A stretch of 64,000 bases of DNA from Emticicia sp. C21 (GTDB lineage: Bacteria > Bacteroidota > Bacteroidia > Cytophagales > Spirosomataceae), in the NCBI RefSeq assembly GCF_003418935.1, contig NZ_QVMT01000010.1, positions 186,001 to 250,000 of the forward strand, given 5' to 3'. Position 1 is the stretch's first letter. Every line of letters begins with the position of its first letter. The position numbers and the translations under genes are program-made. The notes below the pieces were generated by a model. It searched no databases. It had not been told where the DNA came from and worked only from the letters and a program-made list of their open reading frames with translations. Of the stretch, positions 9,424-18,537 are shown in pieces.

Positions 9424-12186
9424 TTATTTTAGTTTCCATGATAGTGTAACATTCGGCGTAAAACCAAGGTAGTTGACGTTAGTCGTCTGTAAGACTGTCA
9501 AATCATCATCTGTAATTACCTGGAATCTTTTATACCAGACATTGGTACGATTATATAGGTTGAAAACCGAGAAACCTACATTGAATTTTGGGCTGAAATT
9601 ATAAGTAGCCGAGATATCCAAACGATGATAAGCTGGAAAACGATTGGCATTTTTATCAGATGGATTGGTAAAGTTTCTGACGGTTCCGTCTAATAGTGTC
9701 ACCTGATAAGCGCCCAGAATAGAAGTGTAAGGTCGACCGCTGGAATAAATCCAGGTAGCGGCAAAATCCCATTTCTTGTATTTATATGAGCCAATGATTT
9801 TAAACTGATGCCTTACGTCCTGATCTGAATAATAAGGTTTGTCAGAAAACGCTGCAATACTGCGTTTGGCTTCTGCCAAAGTATAGCCTATCCAACCATT
9901 AAAATCACCGAATTTCTTTTGTATCAAGATATCTACCCCATTGATAGTTTCATCTCCATTAAAGAATGTTTCGCTGGCTGTTAACATCCGGTTGAGTTGA
10001 GGTACAAAGCGCAAGGTATATTCGGTGATATCAGTACTCTTTTTCTGATAAAATTCTACATCTATCAGATAGTCAGATGTTTCGTAGCTTCCTCCTAGAA
10101 TCAAATGTTTTGATTTGGTTACTGGAAGTGTGGTTGAATTAGATAAAACCCAGAAATTGCGATTCCCTTGAGAGATGTCTTCGCGGTTAATCTGTTTTAC
10201 AAACTGGTAATAAATACCTGCAGCTCCCTTGAGTTTGAGTTTAGGAGTAACATTAAAATTGGCTGAGATTCTAGGCTCAAAATAGCTTTTTTGGGTTACG
10301 TCAAAGTAGTTCATCCTGATACCCGGATTGATATGCAGTCTGGTATCAAATAACCTGATCTGGTCCTGGATATAGGCAGTGTACAGGCTTCCGGTATCGT
10401 CTCTGTCTAATACCTTGATTGTATCATTCTGGCTATAAGTATATTTGATATTGTTTCTGGTCGCCTGCAAGCCAAAGTCAAACTGATTGTCAGGAATAGG
10501 TTTCCATTCAAAATCTACTTTAGCTGTAACATCAGATAAATTATTATCTTCTATCTGGCCTATTCTCACATCTCTGTCTACGCTATCCCTTGTAATAGTC
10601 ATCTGACGGCTGTTATCTCTATTACTGTAGTAGTTTGAATAGCTTATGAGAGCATTGCTATAGAATTTCTCATTCCATTGTCTCGACCATTTCAGACTTC
10701 CTCCCAGGTTCCCCCAGTTAGAAATATCATTAGTGGCCGTATTAAAACCTCTACCTCCGAAACCACCACCACCCCCTCCACCTGGAGGGCCAAAACCTGT
10801 CAAACTCGAACTACTCGAATTATCCATATTATCCGTGCCGTTATAAAGGCTCAGGGAGAATATATCTCTTTTGGTTGGCCGGAAGGTCAGTTTTGAGTTT
10901 AAATCATAGAAATATGAACTGGCCACCTGCTCTTGTCCGAACGAGCTGAACGGATTGCGGCCTGATCCACCAGGCAGGTTGCCCGTCTGTGTATTCTGAG
11001 TGGTATTTTCGGTAGTAAATCTTTCAAATAATTTTTTGTAGAGAGGTCCTTTCCATGAGCGACGTGCAGCTACCAGAAAGGTCCATTTATCCTTAATAGG
11101 TGTTTCAATATACCCGTTGATGCTCAATAAACTTACATCGGCTCCGGCATTAAATTCCTTTTTATTTCCTTCTTTACCGGTTATCTCTGCTACTGCTGAA
11201 ATCCTTCCGCCGAATTTAGCATCAAAACCACCTTTGTAAAGCTGGATATCTTTGATGGCATTGTAATTAAAAGCAGAAAAGAAGCCAAAAAGGTGGTCTA
11301 CATGATAAACTGTGAAACCATCATAAAGAACCAGCGTCTGGTCAGGAGTACCTCCGCGCACATATAAACCAGAAGATGATTCGTTAGAAGCACTTACCCC
11401 GGGCATTAACTGAAAAGCTCTGAAAGGGTCTCTTTCTCCCACATTGGGTAGCCTGGAGATATTACGAGGAGTCATTTTAATCATACCCACTACCTCATTG
11501 GCTTTTAATACTTCGGTTTTCTTTTCAGTTACCGTTACTTCTTCTAATACCCCAGTGGCCGGGTCTATTTCAATTTTTAAATCCTCCAGATTTACTTTGG
11601 GATTCAAGTGAAACAGACGGGTAAGAAAACCTACATAACTCACTTCAAGCGTAACGGTATCTGATGGTACTTTTAGTAGCGTAAAATACCCGTCAACATT
11701 GGTCTGACTACCCGTTTTGGTGTTTTTGATTGTTACAGTAGCAAAAGGAAGATTCTCTCCATTAGTTGCATCTATTACCCTACCTGTCAGTGTGAAATCG
11801 CTTTTAGTTGGTTTACCTTCAAATTTCACATCTGCTATTGTTTCTATCTTTTTATTTTTCCCTACTACATGTATTATATCGCTTTCATCGACATAAAACT
11901 TTAAGGGTATTTTCTTAAAAATGGCTTTGAGTCCATCCTGAAAAGTTTCATTGGCAAACCAATAGGTAATATTATAAGGTTTTAGCTCTGCTTTATCATA
12001 AACTAATTTGATAGGATACTTCTTTTCCATATCGGCCAATACATTGGCCAATGGAATATTATTGAAGAATTCGTCTTTTATCAGCGGGTTGTTCACCGTA
12101 GGTTTTTTAGAGTTTTGGGCGTAAGACCCGCCAGTCAGGCAAATCCACAAAAAAATCAATGAAAAGTAGGATAGTCTTTTTCTCAT
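9424..12186 (-). CDS. TonB-dependent outer membrane receptor with STN and carboxypeptidase-like domains
   Basis: The 920-residue protein has a signal peptide (FLWICLTGGSYAQ). The domains in order are: an STN secretin/TonB short N-terminal domain (about residues 35-110; IPLANVLADMEKKYPIKLVYD), a carboxypeptidase-regulatory-like domain (130-210; LTGRVIDATNGENLPFATV), a plug (230-340; SSSGLYVRGGTPDQTLVLYDG) and a 22-strand-type barrel ending NVTLSWKLK. The STN domain is usual in receptors that signal to an anti-sigma factor, but no sigma/anti-sigma pair is present here. A run of glycines (GPPGGGGGGGFGGRGF) marks a long loop. It forms an uptake pair with the DUF4249 lipoprotein and follows a LytS/LytTR pair by 114 bases. 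Substrate unknown. Confidence 0.88.
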   Translation of the reverse strand: MRKRLSYFSLIFLWICLTGGSYAQNSKKPTVNNPLIKDEFFNNIPLANVLADMEKKYPIKLVYDKAELKPYNITYWFANETFQDGLKAIFKKIPLKFYVDESDIIHVVGKNKKIETIADVKFEGKPTKSDFTLTGRVIDATNGENLPFATVTIKNTKTGSQTNVDGYFTLLKVPSDTVTLEVSYVGFLTRLFHLNPKVNLEDLKIEIDPATGVLEEVTVTEKKTEVLKANEVVGMIKMTPRNISRLPNVGERDPFRAFQLMPGVSASNESSSGLYVRGGTPDQTLVLYDGFTVYHVDHLFGFFSAFNYNAIKDIQLYKGGFDAKFGGRISAVAEITGKEGNKKEFNAGADVSLLSINGYIETPIKDKWTFLVAARRSWKGPLYKKLFERFTTENTTQNTQTGNLPGGSGRNPFSSFGQEQVASSYFYDLNSKLTFRPTKRDIFSLSLYNGTDNMDNSSSSSLTGFGPPGGGGGGGFGGRGFNTATNDISNWGNLGGSLKWSRQWNEKFYSNALISYSNYYSNRDNSRQMTITRDSVDRDVRIGQIEDNNLSDVTAKVDFEWKPIPDNQFDFGLQATRNNIKYTYSQNDTIKVLDRDDTGSLYTAYIQDQIRLFDTRLHINPGIRMNYFDVTQKSYFEPRISANFNVTPKLKLKGAAGIYYQFVKQINREDISQGNRNFWVLSNSTTLPVTKSKHLILGGSYETSDYLIDVEFYQKKSTDITEYTLRFVPQLNRMLTASETFFNGDETINGVDILIQKKFGDFNGWIGYTLAEAKRSIAAFSDKPYYSDQDVRHQFKIIGSYKYKKWDFAATWIYSSGRPYTSILGAYQVTLLDGTVRNFTNPSDKNANRFPAYHRLDISATYNFSPKFNVGFSVFNLYNRTNVWYKRFQVITDDDLTVLQTTNVNYLGFTPNVTLSWKLK

Positions 12187-12255
12187 AGGGGCATTTAAAT
12201 TAGTTCATCGTCAAGGACGTAGACTTACTAATTTCAGATGCCTGTCTTTTGTGAA

Positions 12256-12283
12256 GTGTAGAGAGTTGAAAGATTTGTGTAGA
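12256..12283. promoter_or_regulatory. Candidate LytTR-regulator binding site (two GTGTAGA repeats)
   Basis: GTGTAGA occurs at 12256-12262 and again at 12277-12283, exactly 21 bases apart, in the gap between the LytTR regulator gene and the TonB receptor gene. Direct repeats two helical turns apart are the usual layout of LytTR sites. The motif does not match the AgrA consensus, so this is an inference. Confidence 0.35.
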
Positions 12284-12300
12284 TTTAGAAACTCATTTGT

Positions 12301-13035
12301 CTAGTCTTGTTTGTATTTTAATTGAAAATCTTCCAGAAATCTTCTGCCAATCGGAATTTCCTGTTTGTCTACCAACAATTTAGTCTTTTGAAAAGAAATG
12401 ATTTTATCTAACGAAACAATGTAAGATTGATGTACCCTGCAAAACTGGCTGTGAACCAGTTTACTCTCAATTGTCTTCAGATTCATGCGGGTTAAGATGG
12501 GTTTGGGCGTGTCTCTAATGAATATTTTCACATAATCCTTCAATCCTTCAATATATAGTATATTGTCATAAAAAAGCTTTATCTGTTTGTATTCCGAGTG
12601 AATAAAGAAGAATAAACGTTCTTCGACTACTAATGGTATCTCATCTTTTGCCCGCAATAAATGCAATTCAAAAGCCCTGTTAACTGCTTTTAGAAAACGC
12701 TCGAAAGGAACAGGTTTAAGTAAATAATCGACGATGCTTAAATCATATCCTTCAATGGCATATTGATCATAAGCCGTGGTAAAAACCACCATCAGAGGAT
12801 ATGTAAGGCGTCTTAAGAACTGTGTTCCTGTGAGAGTTTGCATTTGAATATCTAGAAACATCAGATCAACTGTATTTTCTTTCAGAAACTGTTCAGCCTC
12901 TAAGGCATTGGAGAACACCTTTATTAGTTCAAGAAAGGGTATTTTCAGAATATCATCTGCTATTATCTGCAAAGCAAAGGGTTCATCGTCAATGGCTATA
13001 CACCTGATTTTCTCTTTAGTTGTTTGTTTCAGCAT
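12301..13035 (-). CDS. LytTR-family response regulator
   Basis: The 244-residue protein has a receiver domain (residues 8-125: AIDDEP acidic pocket, phospho-acceptor Asp62 in LMFLDIQM, TTAYDQYAIEGYDLSIVDYLLKP with the conserved Thr/Lys) and a C-terminal LytTR DNA-binding domain (140-244: ILYIEGLKDYVKIFI, TRMNLKTIES, FCRVHQSYIVSLDKI, IPIGRRF). Its start overlaps the end of the kinase gene by 20 bases, so the two are translated together. It likely controls neighbouring envelope genes; the TonB receptor operon lies directly downstream and carries a candidate repeat site. Confidence 0.93.
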   Translation of the reverse strand: MLKQTTKEKIRCIAIDDEPFALQIIADDILKIPFLELIKVFSNALEAEQFLKENTVDLMFLDIQMQTLTGTQFLRRLTYPLMVVFTTAYDQYAIEGYDLSIVDYLLKPVPFERFLKAVNRAFELHLLRAKDEIPLVVEERLFFFIHSEYKQIKLFYDNILYIEGLKDYVKIFIRDTPKPILTRMNLKTIESKLVHSQFCRVHQSYIVSLDKIISFQKTKLLVDKQEIPIGRRFLEDFQLKYKQD

Positions 13036-14119
13036 CAGCGAGCATTATGGTTAAATCTATACTAAAATATCTTCCAATGTTCACGATGTTCAACTCATGT
13101 CTACCGGGATAATGCAGCATTAAACGCTTTTCAACATTCTGTATACCGATACCTGAATCTTCACCGTTTGGAAGGAAGTTATTAGCAAAGACGGGATTTT
13201 TGACAAAGAGGTTGAGTTTGTCTCCGTCAATCTTTAACCTTATTTCTATCTGGCTTTCATTCTGGCTATGTAAACCGTATTTAAAGGCGTTTTCAACAAA
13301 GGGAATAAATAGTAATGGCTCAATATTCCATCGTTTAATGTCTCCTGCATAAGTAAATATTACCTCATTTTTTTCGGTTAATCTCATTTTCTGCAGCTCG
13401 ATATAGTTCTGCAGGTAGTTAAGTTCCTGCTCAAGAGATACTTTATCGTGCTTAGCCTGATAAATCATATATCGCAATAATTGCGATAATTTTACGACTG
13501 AATCTTCAGTCTTATCTGATTTCTGCCGGGCCAGCCAGCGGATATTATTAAGGGTATTGAACAAAAAATGGGGACTGATTTGTAGTTTTAACACCGCTAA
13601 TTCAGCAGCAGTTTTCTCTAAAGCTATCTGTTGCTTTTCTTCTTTATGAATGGCGTGTTCTTTTATCAGAGCTAATAGTGAACTGGCTAATATGACCAAA
13701 GAAAATGACAAGGTTGTTCTGAAAAGAAAAGGCAAAGGGATGAATAAGAATAATAGAGACTCTCTGCGCCTGAATCCAGGTATATCTGGTCGGGGAAATT
13801 TCTCAAAATAAGGTTTTACGAAAGTGTCGAAGGTAAACTTATTCAATAATAGCATCAAAATGAATATGGCAATGAGATAAATAACAAAAGCTGCAATATT
13901 CTTTTTGATAAATAAATTAGGCGTAAGAAAACTTAGATTGAAATAAAAAATAACAATCAGCACTACATCATTGATAAGCTGAGAAATGACAAATGACGAG
14001 AAATTGGCCTGGCGAAAGGCGTTGAAATTTCCATTAGGGGTTGTCAGAAAGGGCATGATAATAAAAACTATCCAACCAATAATATGTAGCCAAATGGAGT
14101 AGCGTTTCAGGAATTTCAT
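13016..14119 (-). CDS. LytS/AlgZ-type sensor histidine kinase
   Basis: The start chosen is the ATG at 14119 (MKFLKRYSIWLHIIGW), which opens directly into the first membrane helix; an upstream in-frame ATG at 14185 would add 22 unlikely residues. The 367-residue protein has four predicted membrane helices (residues 8-150), then a short coiled coil and the His_kinase domain with phospho-acceptor His184 (SPHFLFNTLNNIRWLA), and an ATPase part with the N-box FIPFVENAFKYG and G-box GIGIQNVEKRL. No extracellular sensor domain is present, so the signal is probably sensed in the membrane. The partner is the LytTR regulator overlapping its 3' end. Confidence 0.92.
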   Translation of the reverse strand: MKFLKRYSIWLHIIGWIVFIIMPFLTTPNGNFNAFRQANFSSFVISQLINDVVLIVIFYFNLSFLTPNLFIKKNIAAFVIYLIAIFILMLLLNKFTFDTFVKPYFEKFPRPDIPGFRRRESLLFLFIPLPFLFRTTLSFSLVILASSLLALIKEHAIHKEEKQQIALEKTAAELAVLKLQISPHFLFNTLNNIRWLARQKSDKTEDSVVKLSQLLRYMIYQAKHDKVSLEQELNYLQNYIELQKMRLTEKNEVIFTYAGDIKRWNIEPLLFIPFVENAFKYGLHSQNESQIEIRLKIDGDKLNLFVKNPVFANNFLPNGEDSGIGIQNVEKRLMLHYPGRHELNIVNIGRYFSIDLTIMLADAETNN

Positions 14120-14457
14120 CAATACGGGATTAGGGTCATATACATCAAACCGTAAACTAATGCCGATTGATACAAGCAAAAGCATAAAAGTACCAATCTG
14201 TATATGATTGAGTTAATTGTGTAGATAAGTGTAAGTAATAAAAGATTTCAGGTTTTTGTTGGGTATATTGGCACAATTCCGTAAATTTTCTACACTTTGT
14301 TACCAATTCGAGAGACTTCTCGTCTATGTGAGTAGAGAACTATTGAAACACCAATATAAAAGAATTATTTGCTTCTGCTATCCAATGCGGATAAGAGTAA
14401 ATCTTATTATTGCTGTAAAATTTGTACTCATTATACCTAACCAGACAAAATCACAAT

Positions 14458-15114
14458 ATGAAAAAACACTTTTTTCTCTTAATTACTCTATTACCTCTGG
14501 CTGGATTAGCCCAGGAAAGGAATATTAATCTCTGGACTGGCATTAGTGTGACTAAAAGTATTACCAAGAAAATATCATTAGAGGCAGATGCCCAATGGCG
14601 GGTGACTAATAATCTGACAACAACGGGTTCGTATATAGGAGAATTAGGAGCAGGGTATAAATTTAATAAGCATTGGGAAGTTAGTGCATTTTACCGTTTT
14701 ATCAGTCGCAGAAAGTATGATAAGGGAGACGAAATGTATGTATTTAAACCATATCATCGTTTTTATGCCAATCTTACTTATGATCATAAAATTGCCCTTC
14801 TAAAACTCACCTACCGCTTGCGCTATCAGAACCAGTTTAAAGATGATAATGGCACACTAGAAAATGATAAGAGTTATTTAAGGAATAGGTTAGAACTCGC
14901 CTACCCTAACAAAAGCAAATTTACACCTGCCCTATCGGCTGATTTGTTTTATCGAATGGGCGAGAAATTTGATGAAGTGCGCTATAAAGTAGATGTGGAT
15001 TATAAAATCAATAAAAAGAATACAATTACTTTGGGAGGCTTCATCTCGCATGAATTTGATGATACGGCATTAGATGATTTTACGCTTCAACTTACTTATA
15101 AATTAAAATTATAA
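14458..15114 (+). CDS. DUF2490 outer-membrane beta-barrel-like protein
   Basis: The ATG at 14458 starts a clear signal peptide (KKHFFLLITLLPLAGLAQ); a longer frame from 14422 is rejected. The mature protein (about 200 residues) has alternating beta strands rich in aromatic residues: INLWTGISVTKSITKKISLEADAQWR, AGYKFNKHWEVSAFYRF, FYANLTYDHK, YRLRYQNQF, ending with an aromatic/Leu strand (FTLQLTYKLKL). This is the pattern of DUF2490, a small outer-membrane barrel family of unknown role. It is monocistronic: diverging from the kinase gene upstream and followed by a 410-base gap. Confidence 0.75.
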   Translation: MKKHFFLLITLLPLAGLAQERNINLWTGISVTKSITKKISLEADAQWRVTNNLTTTGSYIGELGAGYKFNKHWEVSAFYRFISRRKYDKGDEMYVFKPYHRFYANLTYDHKIALLKLTYRLRYQNQFKDDNGTLENDKSYLRNRLELAYPNKSKFTPALSADLFYRMGEKFDEVRYKVDVDYKINKKNTITLGGFISHEFDDTALDDFTLQLTYKLKL

Positions 15115-15524
15115 TACATACATCAATCTTAAGTTTATCCAAAGCTACGGAGCATTTCTATGGCTTTATTATTATATAATTAATCTCAGATTTTTATTGA
15201 GTTAATCAAGAATTATTAATGTGATACAATAAAGGGTAATGAAAATTCGCTATTAAAAAAAGTGATTATTAATAAAGTGGGTGGTTTGGTACAGAGGTAT
15301 TGGAAAATTGATTAAGCGGCGTTAGGATAAGATTATCACATAAATAGTGCAATTATTTCTTAGTATATATATAATAGTTTAAGGAATCTTCTCCTGAATG
15401 TTAATTTTAATCTTTTTTTATCGAAAAGTTTGCGAGTGTCGTTCTAAAAATCTACTTTCGCAATCAGTTGATTATCAATCAATTATCTGTCCCTAAAACT
15501 AACCCCTAATAAAGTATAAATAAA
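15115..15524. other. 410-base intergenic region with the GSCFA promoter
   Basis: No open frame, tRNA-like fold or strong hairpin is seen. It is A/T rich, and its only supported element is the promoter at 15429-15460. A G-rich stretch at about 15280-15330 (GGGTGGTTTGGTACAGAGG) is out of character with the rest, but I cannot assign it to a known RNA. Confidence 0.4.
15429..15460 (+). promoter_or_regulatory. Promoter of the GSCFA gene
   Basis: TTTG (15429-15432), 20 bases, then TACTTTCG (15453-15460), one mismatch from the Bacteroidota -7 consensus TAnnTTTG. It predicts a leader of about 58 bases before the ATG at 15525. Confidence 0.65.
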
Positions 15525-16505
15525 ATGGAATTCCGTACTGAAATTGAAGTGAGCCCTTCTCGCTTCCATATCGGCACAGACTCCAAGATAATGACCGTTG
15601 GTTCTTGTTTCTCCGAGGTCATTGGAAGTCAATTAGCCGATAATAAGATACAATGCTTATGTAATCCCTACGGGACTGTTTTTAATCCTTCTTCTATTTT
15701 TAAGTTGGTCAGTAATAGTCTGCAAAGTCAACCGATCTATAAACACCTGATGGTTGAAAGCTCAGGCATCTGGCAGCATTATGATTACCATTCAAAATTC
15801 TATGCTAATTCTAGAGAAGAATTAGAAGATTTGCTAAACCAGACCAACAAAAAAGCGCAACAATTTTTAAGAAAAGCTAATTTCCTGATTGTTACACTGG
15901 GCACATCTATCGTTCATCAGTTGAAAGAAAATGGTTTGCCAGTAGCCAATTGTCATAAAGCTCCTGCATCTAATTTCAAGAAAGAGATGCTAAGTATAAA
16001 AGATATTACCATGCGTTTCCGCTCAATGTATGAGCTGCTGAAAATGCATAATAATAAAATCAAGATTTTGCTGACTGTAAGCCCTGTAAGACATACCCGT
16101 GAAACCTTGCAGTTGAATTCGGTTAGTAAAAGCATTCTTCGTACTGCTTGCTACCATATTGAGCAGGACTTTAATGATGTACATTATTTCCCGAGCTATG
16201 AAATCATGATGGATGATCTGCGGGATTACCGCTTCTATAAAGCAGACATGATTCATCCGAATGAGCAAGCGGAAAAGTATATTTTCGAGAAATTCTCTGA
16301 AACATATTTCACTGCAGACCTGAATAGTTTCATGAAAGAATGGCATAAGGTAAAAATGTCATTAGACCATCGCCCTATTCAGACTGATACACCTGCTCAT
16401 CAAAAATTCCTTGCTGATTTATTGGCTAAATTAGATGGTTATAGCGATAAATTTGACGTATCGAGCGAGAAGGAGAAAGTACTTTCGCAGTTAGTAGCTG
16501 CGTAA
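15525..16505 (+). CDS. GSCFA domain protein (SGNH-like hydrolase fold)
   Basis: The 326-residue cytoplasmic protein carries the family's name motif as VGSCFSEVIGSQLA (residues 26-39), followed by NPYGTVFNPSSI. The rest fits the GSCFA family, which is related to SGNH/GDSL esterases: LIVTLGTSIVH, LLTVSPVRHTRE, YFPSYEIMMDDLRDYRFY and a final DMIHPNEQAEKYIFEKF, where Asp and His occupy the catalytic positions. The Ser/Cys nucleophile would be in GSCFS. No signal peptide is seen. The family is common in Bacteroidota and has no firm known substrate. It has its own promoter. Confidence 0.85.
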   Translation: MEFRTEIEVSPSRFHIGTDSKIMTVGSCFSEVIGSQLADNKIQCLCNPYGTVFNPSSIFKLVSNSLQSQPIYKHLMVESSGIWQHYDYHSKFYANSREELEDLLNQTNKKAQQFLRKANFLIVTLGTSIVHQLKENGLPVANCHKAPASNFKKEMLSIKDITMRFRSMYELLKMHNNKIKILLTVSPVRHTRETLQLNSVSKSILRTACYHIEQDFNDVHYFPSYEIMMDDLRDYRFYKADMIHPNEQAEKYIFEKFSETYFTADLNSFMKEWHKVKMSLDHRPIQTDTPAHQKFLADLLAKLDGYSDKFDVSSEKEKVLSQLVAA

Positions 16506-16543
16506 TTTCCATAAAATTTTAGCATAACTGACATAAGCTTGCT

Positions 16544-16551
16544 TACCTTTG
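16544..16551 (+). promoter_or_regulatory. -7 element of the DUF2071 gene
   Basis: TACCTTTG is a perfect TAnnTTTG and lies about 48 bases before the ATG at 16599. The -33 partner (ATTTTAG about 22 bases upstream) is poor. Confidence 0.45.
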
Positions 16552-16598
16552 TAAGCAATTGTGTCAGTTTTTGTATTAACCTATCTTCAGTCTTCGCC

Positions 16599-17333
16599 AT
16601 GCAAGAGAAATCTTCCGGAAAAATTACTTTTTTGGACGCCCAATGGCGTAAATTGCTCATGGCTAATTATGAGGTTTCACCAGAAACCTTACAAAAGTAT
16701 CTACCCTACAGAACAGAACTAGACCTGTGGAATAATCGCTGCTATGTGAGTCTGGTTGGGTTTCTGTTTGTAGAGACAAAGGTACTGGGTATTAAATTTC
16801 CTTTTCATACCAATTTCGAAGAAGTAAATCTTCGTTTTTATGTGCGTTATAATGATAATGGCACCTGGAAACGAGGGGTGGTATTCATTAAGGAAATTGT
16901 GCCTAAATTTATGATTACATTGGTAGCGAATACTGTTTATAACGAGAATTATGCTACACATGCCTGTAAGCATGAAATCACTGAAAGCAATTCGGAATTA
17001 TTTGTGAAATATTCATTGAAATCAAAAAGCGGTTGGAATCATCTGCAAGCTACTGCCAATAATCAATCTCATGCCATACTGCCTGATAGTGAAGAAGAGT
17101 TTATTACAGAACATTATTGGGGTTATGCCAGATATTCTGAAAAAAAAACCAATGAATATGAAGTGACCCATCCTCGCTGGAATGTTTATCCGGTTAAGGA
17201 TTATCAAATACAATGCAATTTCAGTGAACTTTATGGCCCTGATTTCGCTTTTCTAAAAGACACTAAACCTACTTCTGTTCTATTAGCTGAGGGCTCTGAA
17301 ATCTCAGTATTAAAAGGGAAAACAATAAAATAA
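16599..17333 (+). CDS. DUF2071 (YqjF-like) protein
   Basis: The ATG at 16599 gives 244 residues; the 16539 frame start would include the promoter and is rejected. The protein matches DUF2071: DAQWRKLLMANYEVSPETLQKYLP, NNRCYVSLVGFLF, VNLRFYVRY, RGVVFIKEIVPK, ITEHYWGYARYSEKKTNEYEVTHPRW. The family has an acetoacetate-decarboxylase-like beta fold and no proven activity. No signal peptide or membrane helix is seen. It is followed after 60 bases by the Mrp gene on the same strand, possibly co-transcribed. The function is unknown. Confidence 0.82.
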   Translation: MQEKSSGKITFLDAQWRKLLMANYEVSPETLQKYLPYRTELDLWNNRCYVSLVGFLFVETKVLGIKFPFHTNFEEVNLRFYVRYNDNGTWKRGVVFIKEIVPKFMITLVANTVYNENYATHACKHEITESNSELFVKYSLKSKSGWNHLQATANNQSHAILPDSEEEFITEHYWGYARYSEKKTNEYEVTHPRWNVYPVKDYQIQCNFSELYGPDFAFLKDTKPTSVLLAEGSEISVLKGKTIK

Positions 17334-17393
17334 TGCTTTCCTTGCTGAATCGGAGAAGTACGACAAAAGTATTTACGAACTAATTTGCACTCC

Positions 17394-18497
17394 ATGGGAG
17401 AATTTACTATCACCAAAGAAAAGATACTTCAAGCACTAAGTACGGTTGAAGAGCCGGATTTAAAAAAAGACCTGGTTACGTTGAATATGATTCGCGACAT
17501 TGTTGTCGGAGTCAATCAGGTTACTTTTACAGTTGTCCTGACTACCCCTGCCTGCCCATTAAAAGAACTTATCAGAAAAAGCTGTGTAGAGGCCATTCAT
17601 AATCTGCTTAGCAAAGATATACAGGTAACTATCAATATGACGGCAGATGTTACTTCAATCAGAAGTAATGCGCCAATGCTGGAAGGTGTAAAAAATATCA
17701 TTGCCATTTCATCGGGTAAAGGTGGTGTTGGTAAATCGACGGTTACTGTCAATTTAGCCATGGCATTGAAGAAATCAGGCGCTAGAGTGGGTATTATTGA
17801 TGCTGATATTTCAGGACCATCTATCCCCTTGATGTTTGGAGCTGAAACCATGCAGCCTTTGATTTCTCAGAAAAATGGCAAAAACATGATTTCTCCTATT
17901 ATGCAATATGGCATAAAGATGATATCCATTGGTTTCTTAACTCCACCGGATAGTGCCGTAGTATGGCGTGGGCCAATGGCCAGCCAGGCATTACGTCAGT
18001 TTTTTGGGGATGTTGATTGGGGTGAATTAGATTATATTCTGATAGATTTACCTCCGGGAACAAGTGATATTCACTTGACATTAGTTCAGACAGTTCCGCT
18101 TACTGGTGCTGTGGTAGTAACAACTCCGCAGAAAGTGGCATTAGCTGATGTAAACAAGGGGATTTCGATGTTTCGTCAACCGCAAATCAATGTACCAATT
18201 CTGGGTATAGTAGAAAACATGGCCTACTTCACTCCTGCCGAATTACCTGATAATAAGTACTTCTTATTTGGGAAAGATGGTGGGAAAGAAATGGCAGATA
18301 AATATAATGTACCTTTATTAGGTCAAATCCCTATTGTACAGAGCATACGGGAAGGTGGTGATGAAGGGCGTCCGGTTATGATGGATGAAGAACCTATTAC
18401 CAGCGAGGCATTTAAAGCTACAGCAGAAGCGTTAGCACAGCAAGTTGCTATAAGAAATGCCTCAGGTCAAAAGACAGCTCGGGTAGAGATCAGATAA
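17394..18497 (+). CDS. apbC: Mrp/NBP35-family P-loop ATPase (Fe-S cluster carrier)
   Basis: The ATG at 17394 is preferred to a TTG at 17385; the protein has 367 residues. Residues 5-85 are a MIP18/DUF59 domain (TVEEPDLKKDLVTLNMI, TTPACPLKELIRKSC). Residues 98-350 form the MinD-like ATPase with deviant Walker A ISSGKGGVGKST at about 106-117, IDADISGPSIP, WRGPMASQALRQFF and IDLPPGTSDIHLT. The family loads and transfers 4Fe-4S clusters as a dimer. The usual CPxC cluster-binding motif after VENM is replaced by VENMAYFTPAELPDNKYFLFG-type text with no cysteine. A strong hairpin terminator follows. Confidence 0.9.
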   Translation: MGEFTITKEKILQALSTVEEPDLKKDLVTLNMIRDIVVGVNQVTFTVVLTTPACPLKELIRKSCVEAIHNLLSKDIQVTINMTADVTSIRSNAPMLEGVKNIIAISSGKGGVGKSTVTVNLAMALKKSGARVGIIDADISGPSIPLMFGAETMQPLISQKNGKNMISPIMQYGIKMISIGFLTPPDSAVVWRGPMASQALRQFFGDVDWGELDYILIDLPPGTSDIHLTLVQTVPLTGAVVVTTPQKVALADVNKGISMFRQPQINVPILGIVENMAYFTPAELPDNKYFLFGKDGGKEMADKYNVPLLGQIPIVQSIREGGDEGRPVMMDEEPITSEAFKATAEALAQQVAIRNASGQKTARVEIR

Positions 18498-18503
18498 AAA
18501 ATG

Positions 18504-18536
18504 AAAGCCTTCAAGTTTACGCTTGAAGGCTTTTTA
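18504..18536. terminator. Shared terminator between mrp and ftsB
   Basis: A perfect 12-bp stem (18504-18515 with 18522-18533, 6-base loop) is followed by T on the plus strand and preceded by A. It can stop transcription from mrp and, on the other strand, from ftsB, whose stop codon is at 18538. Confidence 0.88.
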
Positions 18537-18537
18537 A

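Noticed and set aside
14256-14528. Plus-strand open frame of 90 codons before DUF2490
   Set aside because: It overlaps the DUF2490 signal peptide in another frame and shows no domain or coding pattern.
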